From positions 2,108,001-2,172,000 of the forward strand of contig JAMXDE010000012.1 in the NCBI GenBank assembly GCA_026770025.1: DNA of 64,000 bases. The letters are read 5' to 3'. This DNA comes from Craspedostauros australis. Taxonomy: Eukaryota; Bacillariophyta; Bacillariophyceae; Mastogloiales; Achnanthaceae. How positions within the stretch are numbered: the first letter of the stretch is position 1; each line of letters starts with the position of its first letter. The notes under the pieces were generated by a model. The model had not been told where the DNA came from, ran no database searches, and saw only the letters and a list, made by a program, of their open reading frames with translations. Below, piece by piece: positions 33,836-44,180 of the stretch. The position numbers and the translations under genes were made by a program.

Positions 33836-34174
33836 TCAAAGCTCAGGCTCCCCCTTCGGAACCTCCTGCGTCTTAGGCGGCGGAACACCACCCTCCTGGA
33901 GCGGGGCGCGTGATTGCGGCAGCTTGAAGCCTTCTCGCTTGCTCTTGTCATGCGGCGCGTGGTGGAAGACGAGCAAGCTGATGGCGAATATGATGGCGAG
34001 GATCAACGGGAACTTGACAGCGTCCCAAAGCGTGTCCGGCTCCCTCATCTGCAGCCGTTGCACCTCCTCCTTGAGCTCCTTCCGCGTCTTGCGTTTCGGT
34101 TTGGTGGTACTGCCGCTGTTAGTGCCACTGCTACTGGGGGTGGCGGCATTGCTCGTATCTGGCTGATCCGTCAT
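33836..34174 (-). CDS. Small single-pass membrane protein, unknown function
   Basis: 112 residues, ATG at 34174, single exon. The N-terminal half is polar, with a basic stretch KPKRKTRKELKEEVQRLQ that could be a short helix or coiled coil. One membrane helix follows at about residues 57-70 (FPLILAIIFAISLLVF). A Pro/Lys-rich tail ends the protein. There is no signal peptide. The frame uses codons like its neighbours and sits between two clear genes, so a real gene is likely, but no family was recognised. It resembles small organelle or ER assembly proteins only in layout. Confidence 0.6.
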   Translation of the reverse strand: MTDQPDTSNAATPSSSGTNSGSTTKPKRKTRKELKEEVQRLQMREPDTLWDAVKFPLILAIIFAISLLVFHHAPHDKSKREGFKLPQSRAPLQEGGVPPPKTQEVPKGEPEL

Positions 34175-34999
34175 CTTGCTGATTGCCTTCCGGTCTGATT
34201 CTTCGACTGCGGATCCGTTCGCAGTCCTCGTACTCGTGCTCGGGTGTGGTACGATACGTAGTGGTGGGAATTTTCTGGCTGCAGGTCGAACTTGTACTCA
34301 ACGCACTCGAAGAACAGAGCAAGTGTGTGCGTTCTTGCTTGTTGCTGCTTTGGAGGAGAGGTGATGTGACGATTCAGCTTGATCCGATTTGTTTGGAGAT
34401 GTGGCGCTGCTGTGGCCTTGGCGTATTTGGGCGGTGACGAAGCTGAGTGTCGAAATGCTGGGTGCGTGTCAAAACTCCGAAGCGCAGGACAGCACGCAAC
34501 AACACAAGAACGCGGTTGCACTGTTGTCGCTGTCAATGTTTGTGATTTGGCTCCCAAAAATCAAATGAAGATTGATCCAAAGAAGCTACGGCAAATGATG
34601 TACGTTTATATTAAAAACATGGCCGACCTTTGCTAAAGTTGCGGTCATATATTTAATATTTATTTTATACCTTGATCATTGTAGTCGATCTAATCGCATC
34701 AATTTCAAGACAAACAAAATAATAATGTGAGTATTTCAGAGTGCCAGCAACTCCCAAACCCGTGAACCAGCAAACCCAAACACGGACGCGACACCACACA
34801 ACACCAACAACAACCACCACAATCATTACTCACAACACTCACGCACGAGCCGCCGTACTTACCAATGAGGAGGAGAGCAGATTCCATTCCACCGCACCCA
34901 ATCACCCCCACGGCGCAAGTAGTTACTAATATCGTTGCCTTGGTCTCGGATCTCAGAGCAGGCAATCATTGATCTTCGCAACTATCAACGCCAATAAAA
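34175..34999. other. Divergent intergenic region before ATP10
   Basis: 825 bases with AT-rich DNA (ATATTTAATATTTATTTTAT near 34650-34669) and ACAACACCAACAACAACC-type repeats near 34798. No gene. May serve both flanking genes. Confidence 0.55.
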
Positions 35000-36777
35000 A
35001 TGATCTCGACGATCCAAGCCATCCGATCACCATTTTCAATTTCATTGTCATCATCATTGTCGTCGCATTCGAGGGCGGCGTTGACGCAGACACTGCGGAG
35101 GCCGATCAGTGCTGAGACTTTCAGACTGAGAGCGAGCCATTCTTCGGAAACGCAGAGGTTCGGCATCGTACGCCCCAGCGTTTATCGCTGGGATGCTGCG
35201 AGAGGATTTGCCACAGACGGCGGTGACGATGCCAAGACCAAAAGCAATACAGGCAATACAGGCAATACAGGCAATACAGGCAATACAGGCAGCAAAGGCA
35301 ACAGCAGCGATGAGAAGGGCGGCAGCTGGTACCAGAGCGTGAAGAAGCTGGAAGATGCCAACCCCGATCGCATTGCTGGCATTCAGGTCCATCCAGAAAG
35401 CATCGGCAACGATGTCCTCCCAGGCAACCTGGTCTACAAGAAGTACCGCTTCACAGGCAACGTCCGAAAGGTACCTCTGGAGTTCCAGCATGGCTACTTT
35501 TGGATGATGACGGATCTGCGAAAGACGGACAAGAAACCGACGTTGTCCAACGAACGCTTGATCCCCCAGAAAGAGGCCCAGATCTTCCCCGTGCTGCGCA
35601 ATCTCTCTTCTTTGAGCGGCGAATCCGTCGACCTGCCATTCAGCCTCGTCAACACGAAGGGTGCGTCTGATGCGATGTCCAGTTCTTTTTGTTTTTGCAT
35701 GGACGCGTGCGACGCAGCTGAGCGAAACAGGAGTACAGACAAGTTTTTGCATTATCAGCAAGCAGTGCTATACACACTCGTCGTCTGCCATCTACTGGGA
35801 GGTGCGCAACGTCCAGCGTGCTGCACTTCCACGGATCGCCAGCTACAACTATGTTTCCTTCTTCCGATGCCATCGCTTTGAATTGATTTGCTTCCTCTCA
35901 TACACAATGATTCATTTCTCACAGTCATACTTCTACACTTTCCGTACTCTGCACCCTACTGCTGTTCACACTTGCGCGTCCTTGTCCATCCACGTTCGCT
36001 TGGCCACACAATGCAAATCGACCCTTCCGCATTTCGACGACATCACGGTAATACCACCACGACATCGCGCCATCGCCATCGCTATCGCCATCAACACTAT
36101 CAACGCTACTCGTCCTGCTCCTGCTCTCGCTCTTGCTCTGCTTCCAAACTCCAATTATGCTATGACGATGCAATGCTCTGTACACACTGTGCCCCACGCC
36201 TACCCTACCAATACACACCATACTCGTCGTACCCGGGCTTTTTCTAGATTCCTCCGTGACACCGAAATGCACGCTGGTGGCAGTTTCCTTTCGGAATTTC
36301 GGATACCAGCTGTTGGATTCCTGGATCAAACCATTCGAGGATGCCTTTGCTTCCAGCTCCATCTCCCAACCGGGCAACAGCAACGCGCGTGCCATCAGGG
36401 TCTCCATCACGGAACGTTGGACGCTGTATCCCTTGCGCGGCATCCTCAACAACATAATGAAACAAAACACCCCTGCAAGCGATTACGCCAACACCATGAC
36501 CTACTTCGGCACGGACGTGGAAGAATTCCGTGACGTGCTCCGCATGCACAACATCATGACAGGATATGTCTTCCTGCTGGATGACCTGGGTCGCGTCCGA
36601 TTCGCGGGAAGCGGCCCGGCGACCGATGAAGATATCGCCAAGATCATCGGATGTGGCAAGCAGCTGATTGCAGAAAGTGGACGGAGTTCTGGCGGTGGTA
36701 ACAAGCGCATAGGACGCAGGCGTCCAGCACCTGGTGGGGCCACCGGTCGCAAAGTACGCAACAAGCGACCCATGTAG
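35000..36777 (+). CDS. ATP10: ATP10, mitochondrial F1Fo ATP synthase assembly factor, two exons
   Basis: Needed in yeast for the Fo sector, where it handles subunit 6. Exon 1 is 35000-35660 and exon 2 is 36248-36777. Donor GTGCGT and acceptor TCTAG join as NTK|DSSVTPKCTLVAVSFRNFG; the intron is 587 bases and the product 396 residues. The N terminus is rich in Ser, Arg and Ala without acidic residues, as in a mitochondrial presequence, and is followed by an (NTG)5 repeat. The ATP10 core begins around LSGESVDLPFSLVN. Family-typical parts are GYQLLDSWIKPFEDAF, ITERWTLYPL, EFRDVLRMHNIMTGYVFLLD and GRVRFAGSGPATDEDI. The C terminus is basic and glycine-rich. Confidence 0.9.
35246..35290 (+). repeat. 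Five tandem AATACAGGC units coding Asn-Thr-Gly in ATP10
   Basis: Five perfect nine-base copies encode (NTG)5 between the presumed presequence and the ATP10 domain. Confidence 0.9.
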
Positions 36778-37009
36778 CGTTGTGTCGAGCAGAGGACTGT
36801 CATCCATATGCTCTATACTCGTTCGGATAAGCACTGCAGGTATGCATGAAACACAACATTAACGTTATCGATCGAATTCCCAATGGTACTAGAGAGTACG
36901 GTATTGCGCACCATAGGATCCGGCACCTGGATACGAAAATATCTCCGCACTCACATGCACGTCCACATGCATACTCGCAGAGTACCGTCACTTCTTCTCA
37001 CGTCGAGAT
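36778..37009. other. Short convergent intergenic region
   Basis: 232 bases between the ends of ATP10 and the TPR gene, with GGTACTAGAGAGTACGG and CATACTCGCAGAGTACC, related to the recurring GAGTACTC motif. Confidence 0.5.
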
Positions 37010-40000
37010 TCAGACCCACATGGAGGCAGAGCCTTGCAAGCACTTCTCGATCGCTTGGATTGTGTCCCTTGTCATCTTCCGGGATGTGTGGTCCATAGCA
37101 AGGTGCTTCGTTTGCCACTGCTGTACTTTGTTCAAGCACTCCAAGGCCGACTGAAAATTCACGCTCTTGATGTACAGGTACCCGATCATGCCCGTGCTTT
37201 CGGTCACTTCCGGACTGTCGTCGCCGAATCGGGATTGCTGGGATCGCATGATGCCTTGGAACAGCCGGATGGCGTTGTCGTAGTTCTCGTTCTTGGCCTT
37301 GGAGATTGCCAAGTGCATGAGACTTGACAGCACGATGTCGTGGTCCTTGCGGAAAGACGACGTCAGAAGGAGGCATGCCTCTTCGTACACATAGAAGGCA
37401 AGGTCGTAGTCCGCCCTGGCAAGGTACACGATGCCCATGTTCCCGAGCGTCACGGACGAACCAAAGACGATCGATTCTCTTCGTACTGGAGTATCCAACC
37501 ACTGACGTTGTATCTCGAGCGCGAAAGTGAAGGCCCTCAATGCGTCGGGCAGCTTGTTGTTGAAGAAATGCACCACCCCAATGTTGTTCAAGATCTTGGC
37601 CTTCGTGGCGTCGCTGGCGGGCACGAAGCCCAAGGCTCGCTGGAACGAGGCCAGGGCCGATTCGTGCATGAGTAGCGCGAACTCGGCCATGCCTTTGCGC
37701 ATGAGGGAAACCACAATGTCCGGATGACCCGGCGGGAGGCACTGTTCTCGTGTGATGACCGCATCCCGAAAGCTGCTCAGGGCATTCTCGTAATCGCCCT
37801 TGCAGCTATGAACGATCCCGATGTTATGATGGGTGGCACCAACAAGGTGAATGCGCTTGGCGTTGCTTGGCACTCGCAATCCTCCCAACAACTTGTTGAA
37901 GATCTCGAGCACAGTGTCGAACCGCCTCTGCTGCAGTGGCACCGATGCCAAGTCGTGCACTGACCGCAGATGCGTCGGTCCGTCGATGATGAAGGTGTCG
38001 TCGTCAAGATCGATGGGTACGTTGCAGGACGCTGCTAACGCCAAGACCTCATCATATTCTTCTACATCATCGCCACTGGCAGGATCGCTGTCACTGGGGT
38101 TTGTCGCACTCTGACAGCTTTTGGACGGCGACAGGTAGCCTGGGCGAGGCGGTGGTCGGTCCTTCCCCCACATCTGATCCCACAGCGTGTGCAACGGTAT
38201 GGTCGCAGGATCGCCGACATCGATGTACGAAGTGCCGGTGTTGGGGCTTGCACCGTTCCTGCCGGTGTTTTCGCTGATCCCGTCGTCTGTTTGCGAATCA
38301 GATGTCGAATCGGTCGCTGTGGGGCTCGCTTGAGGAGATTTCGTGATGTCCCTGCGCTCCAGTTTCATGCCGTTCGGGCCAGTCTCTCGCTCCCCATCAT
38401 GCACCACGATCAAGTTCGCCGATTTTGCGGATGGTGACTGACCATTTGCGTTCGTTGACGAAGCATCGGCACGAACATCAGCAGTCCGTTGAACAAGCGA
38501 TGGTTTGTGCTTGATGGCCGATGGTTCCAGCCGCACAATCCATCTATCGCCGCCACCAGGCCTGTAACCTTCGAAGACCACCTCTGGCTGATCCTTTCCT
38601 TCCGACGTCCACACCATGTCGTTGACGATGTCCCGGGGAGACATGGCGGTGCGAGCACCGGAGAATGATAACCCCAGGGGGTCCAACGGACCGGTTTTTG
38701 ATGGGCTCTGTGGGATGGCGGCCGAATTGTCAGGCGTCAGTGCTTCTGATTGTCCATCGCTCGTCCCCATCGCAGCTGTCGTGTCGGACGCAGCGATATT
38801 TCTTTTTGTGACGAGGTAACCATCCAATCTGGACCGTGGTTCCGCCATCTTGGGCGGGAACATGACGCGCCTTTGGGATCCCAACGACAATGCATCAACA
38901 CCATCCAACCGACCGCGGATGGCGAGATCGAGCTGTGCCTGCTTCTTGAGCTTGAACACTTCCGCTCGTTGCGGCGACGTTTCGAAGCTTTGCGACCGAG
39001 CGGATCCACGGAAGGGCACAGGTGCCTGTAAGGATGCCGAGCTGGCGCTGAGCCTGGCGTGCGCCTGCATCTTCCTCTGCTGCAAAGTCCAAGTGCGTGC
39101 ATCGTCCTCGCTGAGAACGCGCGTTCTCGCTGGAGTCGCATCGCCCTGTCCAGGGAGGGAGAGCGAGTCGGACGCAGCTGCGGCTCCCAGCGTGACATGT
39201 GCCGATTTTGACATCGGAATCGGGTGCTTTGTGATGGACTGTGAAGAGGACAGGGACTTGGAGTTGTTTGCACTTCCGCTACCGCCACTGCCGGCGTTGC
39301 CATTGCCGTTGGAGCTCCGTGAGACGAGTTGCTTCAATTTCCGTTGCCATCCCTTCTTGGTGCCCTTCGTTTTGGTGGGTGTTTTCGCAACTGCGGCAGC
39401 AGGTGGAGGTGCATTGGGCAAAGGCGCGAGGGCCGGTTTTTGTTTGGACGAGACGGTCAAGTAGTGGCGGTTGGATGCTTTGATCGTCTCGAGTGAGTGC
39501 ACCGTTTCTTCGGCAACCGACTGCTGCTCGTCGGCGTCGACATCGGTGTAAGCATCCGTATCGGAGTCGAGTTCCGCCGCAGTGTTGAAGTGCACACCTG
39601 CTTGTATAGGAATAGCCACGCCCGCGCTCGCACGTCTAGATGCAATGGCCTGTTCGGGAGCAGGCGACCGCATGTTCGGCGCGGCAATGCCCACTGTGGC
39701 GTCCGTTGGTGCGACCGCCGCGCCGTTTCTTGCTGATCCAAGGCCGGGACGCTTGGTCGGGGATGATTTGGTGTCTGATCCCGTGGTGGTTGGCGCATCA
39801 GGGCTTGCATTCACAGTGACAGCGGAAGCAGACCCGTGACGAGCCGAGTGATTTCCTGATCTGGAAAAAATGCCGCTGAGCATCATTCCCAATCGCTTCG
39901 GCGATGCCTTGATGCTGTTCCGCTTCTTGGATGTATTCTGTTGCGAGCCCGACCGTGGCGGGGTGGAGAAAGTGTGGTCAATATCGGTATCGCTATCGTT

Positions 40001-40462
40001 GCTGCTGCTGCTTTTGGCGGTTGCGTGCCTGTTGCCTTTGCTCTGGGAGCTGGCACCCTGGGCTGTGCGAGCGCTGTCGGAACTTCCGCGGCCGCTCCCG
40101 TTCGTCGTGGCAACTGAACGTTCGTGATCGCTGTGGGTGACCTCGATGCCAGGATTGGTGTTGGCGATGGGCGAGGCTGGGAACACCCTGGTGCTTGATC
40201 TCACCTTGGATGCCGCGGTTGATGTGATTGACGCTCCGGCATCTTCCTGTTTCTGTTGTCGCCTTTGTGTCGACTTCGGTGTCGAATTTGACTTCGACAT
40301 TGACTGCAGTGGTTGAGTTGGTTTGAATTCACCAGACGGAGACCTTGACTTGCGCCGTGGCCTTGATGTGCTGGACGCGGCCTCAGCCGCATTCAGAGTC
40401 ACAGCCACATCGGCGGTGCTTGGGACGAACATTGTTGCTGAAGCAGATGGCGACGATGTCAT
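37010..40462 (-). CDS. TPR-repeat protein with long disordered N-terminal region
   Basis: Single exon. The frame is open a little further upstream, but the first ATG is at 40462 (MTSSPSASATMF), giving 1150 residues. About 850 residues are Ser/Thr/Pro/Lys-rich and probably disordered. Two conserved-looking islands stand out: SFSGARTAMSPRDIVNDMVW and GYRPGGGDRWIVRLEPSA. The C-terminal 290 residues hold TPR repeats of the kinesin-light-chain style, each with (N)NIGxVHxxxxxYxxALxxFxxAL: HHNIGIVHSCKGDYENAL, LNNIGVVHFFNNKLPDAL and LGNMGIVYLARADYDLA are clear. TPRs bind protein partners; which ones is unknown. Proteins with this layout are common in diatoms. Confidence 0.85.
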   Translation of the reverse strand: MTSSPSASATMFVPSTADVAVTLNAAEAASSTSRPRRKSRSPSGEFKPTQPLQSMSKSNSTPKSTQRRQQKQEDAGASITSTAASKVRSSTRVFPASPIANTNPGIEVTHSDHERSVATTNGSGRGSSDSARTAQGASSQSKGNRHATAKSSSSNDSDTDIDHTFSTPPRSGSQQNTSKKRNSIKASPKRLGMMLSGIFSRSGNHSARHGSASAVTVNASPDAPTTTGSDTKSSPTKRPGLGSARNGAAVAPTDATVGIAAPNMRSPAPEQAIASRRASAGVAIPIQAGVHFNTAAELDSDTDAYTDVDADEQQSVAEETVHSLETIKASNRHYLTVSSKQKPALAPLPNAPPPAAAVAKTPTKTKGTKKGWQRKLKQLVSRSSNGNGNAGSGGSGSANNSKSLSSSQSITKHPIPMSKSAHVTLGAAAASDSLSLPGQGDATPARTRVLSEDDARTWTLQQRKMQAHARLSASSASLQAPVPFRGSARSQSFETSPQRAEVFKLKKQAQLDLAIRGRLDGVDALSLGSQRRVMFPPKMAEPRSRLDGYLVTKRNIAASDTTAAMGTSDGQSEALTPDNSAAIPQSPSKTGPLDPLGLSFSGARTAMSPRDIVNDMVWTSEGKDQPEVVFEGYRPGGGDRWIVRLEPSAIKHKPSLVQRTADVRADASSTNANGQSPSAKSANLIVVHDGERETGPNGMKLERRDITKSPQASPTATDSTSDSQTDDGISENTGRNGASPNTGTSYIDVGDPATIPLHTLWDQMWGKDRPPPRPGYLSPSKSCQSATNPSDSDPASGDDVEEYDEVLALAASCNVPIDLDDDTFIIDGPTHLRSVHDLASVPLQQRRFDTVLEIFNKLLGGLRVPSNAKRIHLVGATHHNIGIVHSCKGDYENALSSFRDAVITREQCLPPGHPDIVVSLMRKGMAEFALLMHESALASFQRALGFVPASDATKAKILNNIGVVHFFNNKLPDALRAFTFALEIQRQWLDTPVRRESIVFGSSVTLGNMGIVYLARADYDLAFYVYEEACLLLTSSFRKDHDIVLSSLMHLAISKAKNENYDNAIRLFQGIMRSQQSRFGDDSPEVTESTGMIGYLYIKSVNFQSALECLNKVQQWQTKHLAMDHTSRKMTRDTIQAIEKCLQGSASMWV

Positions 40463-42431
40463 ATCTGCTGCTGCAGTTGTTGTTGGTACCACTGCTCTGA
40501 GCACCACTGCTGTTAGTCTTGGGATGTGATGAAGAAAGTGATGAGTCTTTCTCGCAAGTGTCCAACGTCGGTCGTTGGTGGTTCTTGGAACTACGGGTAT
40601 TCTCCTTTGCTGTTGGATGGTGCTATATTGTTGTGGAGTATTATATGCAATAGAATATAATGTGGAATAATATAATAGTATGGTAGTGTGTAATACTATG
40701 CTCTGCCTCTGAGTCGAGTGCGACTCTTCGTGGGTCGTTTGTATTCAAGCGACGACGCGACGATGATCTGCGATTTGGTGGAGCCACTCGCTCACGAGCA
40801 ACGGCACTGTCGCCCAACGGCTGAATGCGGACAATGGCGACAATCCAAGAGGATGCACAGCCCGCAGCCCACAGCACCACGCAGTACTAATGTGGATTAT
40901 ACGTACGTGTAGAGCAACACGCACCACAGCTGAGCTCCTCTCCTTGGTTTTGGAGCTGTTCCTCTTGATTTGTGTTTCTTGGCCCTCCCTTGTTGTTGGT
41001 TGCTGATGAGTGCTGTTAATTGTCGATGGTTGTTGATGGTTGTCAATGGCTGCTGCTGCTATTTGGCAAAAGGTGGCTCTCAGTATTCCATGTATAGAAA
41101 TAGGATGACATGAAGAGACTGCTCTCCTGCAATGTGATCACTTGATCGACCCCCTGCGCAAATGCTCTGCTCGGTTACGCCTCTGTTTCGCAGCTATGAT
41201 ACCATTCTTGTGGCTGTGGCCCCAACAATCGCTGTCTTGGCGACAACAACAGCAACAGCAGCAACAACGATGAGGATGACAATGCCGCTGGTGCTCTCCA
41301 AACACTTTCCCCTTACCCGACTTGCGCAGTTGCTGCGAACCGAAACTCAGGCACAAACAAAGGCAGTCGTTTCGTGGTCTCTTGTCTTGCGCACCACAGC
41401 AACACCACCAAGGGATCATGGCCGAAACACACCCGTCCCCATTCCCATCTTCACAACACTTCTCCACCGCGCACATCCATTTGGACACATGCTCCAATCC
41501 ATGTGTGACATGTCGCTGCGCGACGCTTCTCATACGCCTTGCCCTCGCAAACAAACGCGCTTGTGCGCCATTCATCCACGATCAAACTGAATAAGAGACG
41601 TTATTTCACGTTAACACTCCCTTTCCACTCTGTCATTCGAAACTGTGGGATTCGCCCCATTCGGCCACCGCAAACACACGTGGGCGCAGAATCCGCGATG
41701 CTCGCCCACCGATTTCGGCCAAGCACAGGCCCTCTCAACCAACCCAAGAGGAGAAGGAAATCTCGTGCAACCCTTTCCACCAAGTCGTTGCTTCCGCTCA
41801 CGTGTGACTGATCGCAGGAGTACGTATGGTGTCATAGTACAATACCATAGGGCGTAGAGTATTAGGAGAAACAAAGATGAGTGGAGTAGCTCATACTCGT
41901 TCGGATTATATTGTCATAATAGAATAGAATAATATTATTGTACTACACTCGGAGAGAGCGTGCGAAGGAGAGTACTCGCACGTATTATATTATATTATAT
42001 TATACTACAACGTCGCTCTCTAGTCGTACTATTGTAGACACAGCGAGAGGGGTTACGTGCGAATATGGTACCACACATCCTCACAGAGAGTAGAGCACCA
42101 TACAGGTATACGCTCTCTCAAAAAATCCAGTGCTCCACATACTACTCGTTGAGGTGCACTCTCCTGGGAGGCAACGCGACGCCGAATGGTTCCATCATCA
42201 CACCGGAATGCCATGTTCCACAATTGAACCGGAGTAGAGCAGAGCGTTGCGGAGCATCCTGCTCGTACATGCAATGTAACTCTGCCAAAGAGTATGCAGG
42301 TGACCTTGAATGAATGCAAAAAAAAAAATGCCTGTCCACACAATTGTGGAAAAAGTAATTCGGAATGCAACACTCTACTCGACACATATTAGAGTACTCT
42401 GGCCTATCGCTTCCAACTGCAATCGTTTCCT
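40463..42431. other. Intergenic region, no gene
   Basis: 2 kb between two bottom-strand genes. AT palindromic DNA occurs at 40660-40690 and a TATTA repeat at about 41983-42005. GAGTACTC palindromes lie at 41970-41977 and 42392-42399. A run of about 11 A lies at 42319. Several short frames at 41140-41800 are not convincing. Confidence 0.55.
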
Positions 42432-44180
42432 TCACTGTTCGCGCGATGCCTCTTCGATCATCGGTTCCACTGCCACGCACGTGTCATGACGGGTTCGGAT
42501 GTTCACATGGTGTGCCGCGACGAGTCCGGCAAATCGTGCTGCAACATCCAGAGTCAGACACTCGCCTCGCGAGGCATCATCATCCTTGTCCACCCCGCGA
42601 CGCCGCAGCAACGAGGCCAGCAACAGCGCGGATGTGAACGAATCTCCAGCCCCATTCGAGTTGATCGCAGTGTCCGCTGGCAGCAGGGACGCCGGCATCA
42701 TGGTGCAGCACCCGGCCCAAGTGGTTGGCCTGATCAGCGCGGGGTTCAATTGGAATGGTATGATGCATGGTAAGTACGGACAATGCGAGTAGTAAACCAT
42801 GCAAGAGACAATGGAAGATTTGGTAGATTGGTGGAATACGCGGAATGCGGCAGTCGAAACGATTCAGACCCAGCCGATAGATGTCAAAACGACGGAACTC
42901 ACCAAGTAGAGCAGGTCAAAGAAGTTGGCGTGAGAGGAGAGAAGGGCAAGGGATGGCATTGACGGGCGACTGATACGAACCCTGTCCTTGCGTTCATGCA
43001 TAGTTGGGTGCAGACGGCAAACATGTATACGAGCACAGCATCGTATTGCGTAATATTCTGCAGGCAAAATGCAGCTTTGACGACGATTCAAGTGCGATGA
43101 GCAAACACTGAAGATCCCCAAATGAAGGATCATTCCCGAGCAAAACAATCCCCCAACAACAATCCGATATACTCACAGTGCAGGACTTGCTCCAAGCCGA
43201 GCCGCATCGTTACAGGCAATGTAGCTCCCCTTCTTGCCACGCGTCACGGCGATGACGGCGACGCCGCATTTGAGGAAGAGATTCGAGGCCTTGACGATGA
43301 GCTCTTCATCCTTCGATTCCGCGTCGTCGGTGCCCTGCAGCTTGCACCCAGTGAGGATCTGCAGTTCATCATGATTCATGTGCAACAGATCCGTGTGTTG
43401 CAGTGCCTGCCCGATGATCTTATCCTTCTTGAGACTCTCCACGTTGCGCAAACCATCCTGCATCTGCATTTCTTCCTCCGCCGGAGGAGAAACACCGTTC
43501 AAATCCAGAGCGACCACACCTCCGTCCAGAAGGCGCTTCCTTGCGGCGGTGATGATTTCGACCAACCGCTGTCCTTGCATCATGGGGAGCAGATGCGGGT
43601 ATCCGAATAGGAAGGCCGAATGCCGTTGCTTGTCCGGCAAGGCACCCAGCATCTCGATCATATCCGCTGGCGAGAAAGTCGTATTGGACGCAGCATCGAA
43701 GAAGCAACCCCTCCTGCCATCCCGGTAAATGGGAAGTACGGCCAGAGCGGTGCGAGCATTGGTGTCTATCTCACTCGCCTGCTCCATGATGGAAGTGTCC
43801 ACATTGCCGCAGGCTTGGCCAGATTTTTGAAGCAGAGAAATCAACTTGCTCCCAGTGTCGTCCTTGCCAACCTTGCAGAGCGGTACGATACGATGGACCA
43901 TTGGTGTTGTCACCAATGCAGCCGCGGAAGACTCGAACCCTGGGGCAGACTGTCCGCGACAAAGTTTCGCCAAGGTCTTGCATGCCATGGAGACGCTGCC
44001 CCCGCCGACGCTCGTCTCCCCCTCAAACGTCTCGATGTCTTCTCCACCATCCCCGCCCGTGGCGTTGTTGAGCTGCATGTCAACGCATGCCAATCCAGCG
44101 CAGATGATAGCTGCTTGTTGCGGGATGACCCATACTGGCACGGATGGGTTCACATCCGTCTCCTGTTCTGTTTTTGACAT
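42432..44180 (-). CDS. PfkB-family carbohydrate kinase (ribokinase/ketohexokinase-like), two exons
   Basis: Transfers phosphate from ATP to a sugar or nucleoside. Exon 1 is 44180-43177 and exon 2 is 42729-42432. Donor GTGAGT and acceptor ATCAG join as ASPAL|PTTWAGCC; the intron is 447 bases and the product 433 residues. The N-terminal sugar-binding half has IICAGLACVDMQL and VGGGSVSMACKTLAKL, the usual GGxxxNxA-like signature region, and VGKDDTGSKLISLLQKSG. The ATP side has LLHMNHDELQILTG and the catalytic signature NGAGDSFTSALL, with Asp as the base. The first residue of the usual DTTGAGD is Asn here (NSNGAGD). The substrate cannot be named from sequence. No targeting peptide is obvious. Confidence 0.88.
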
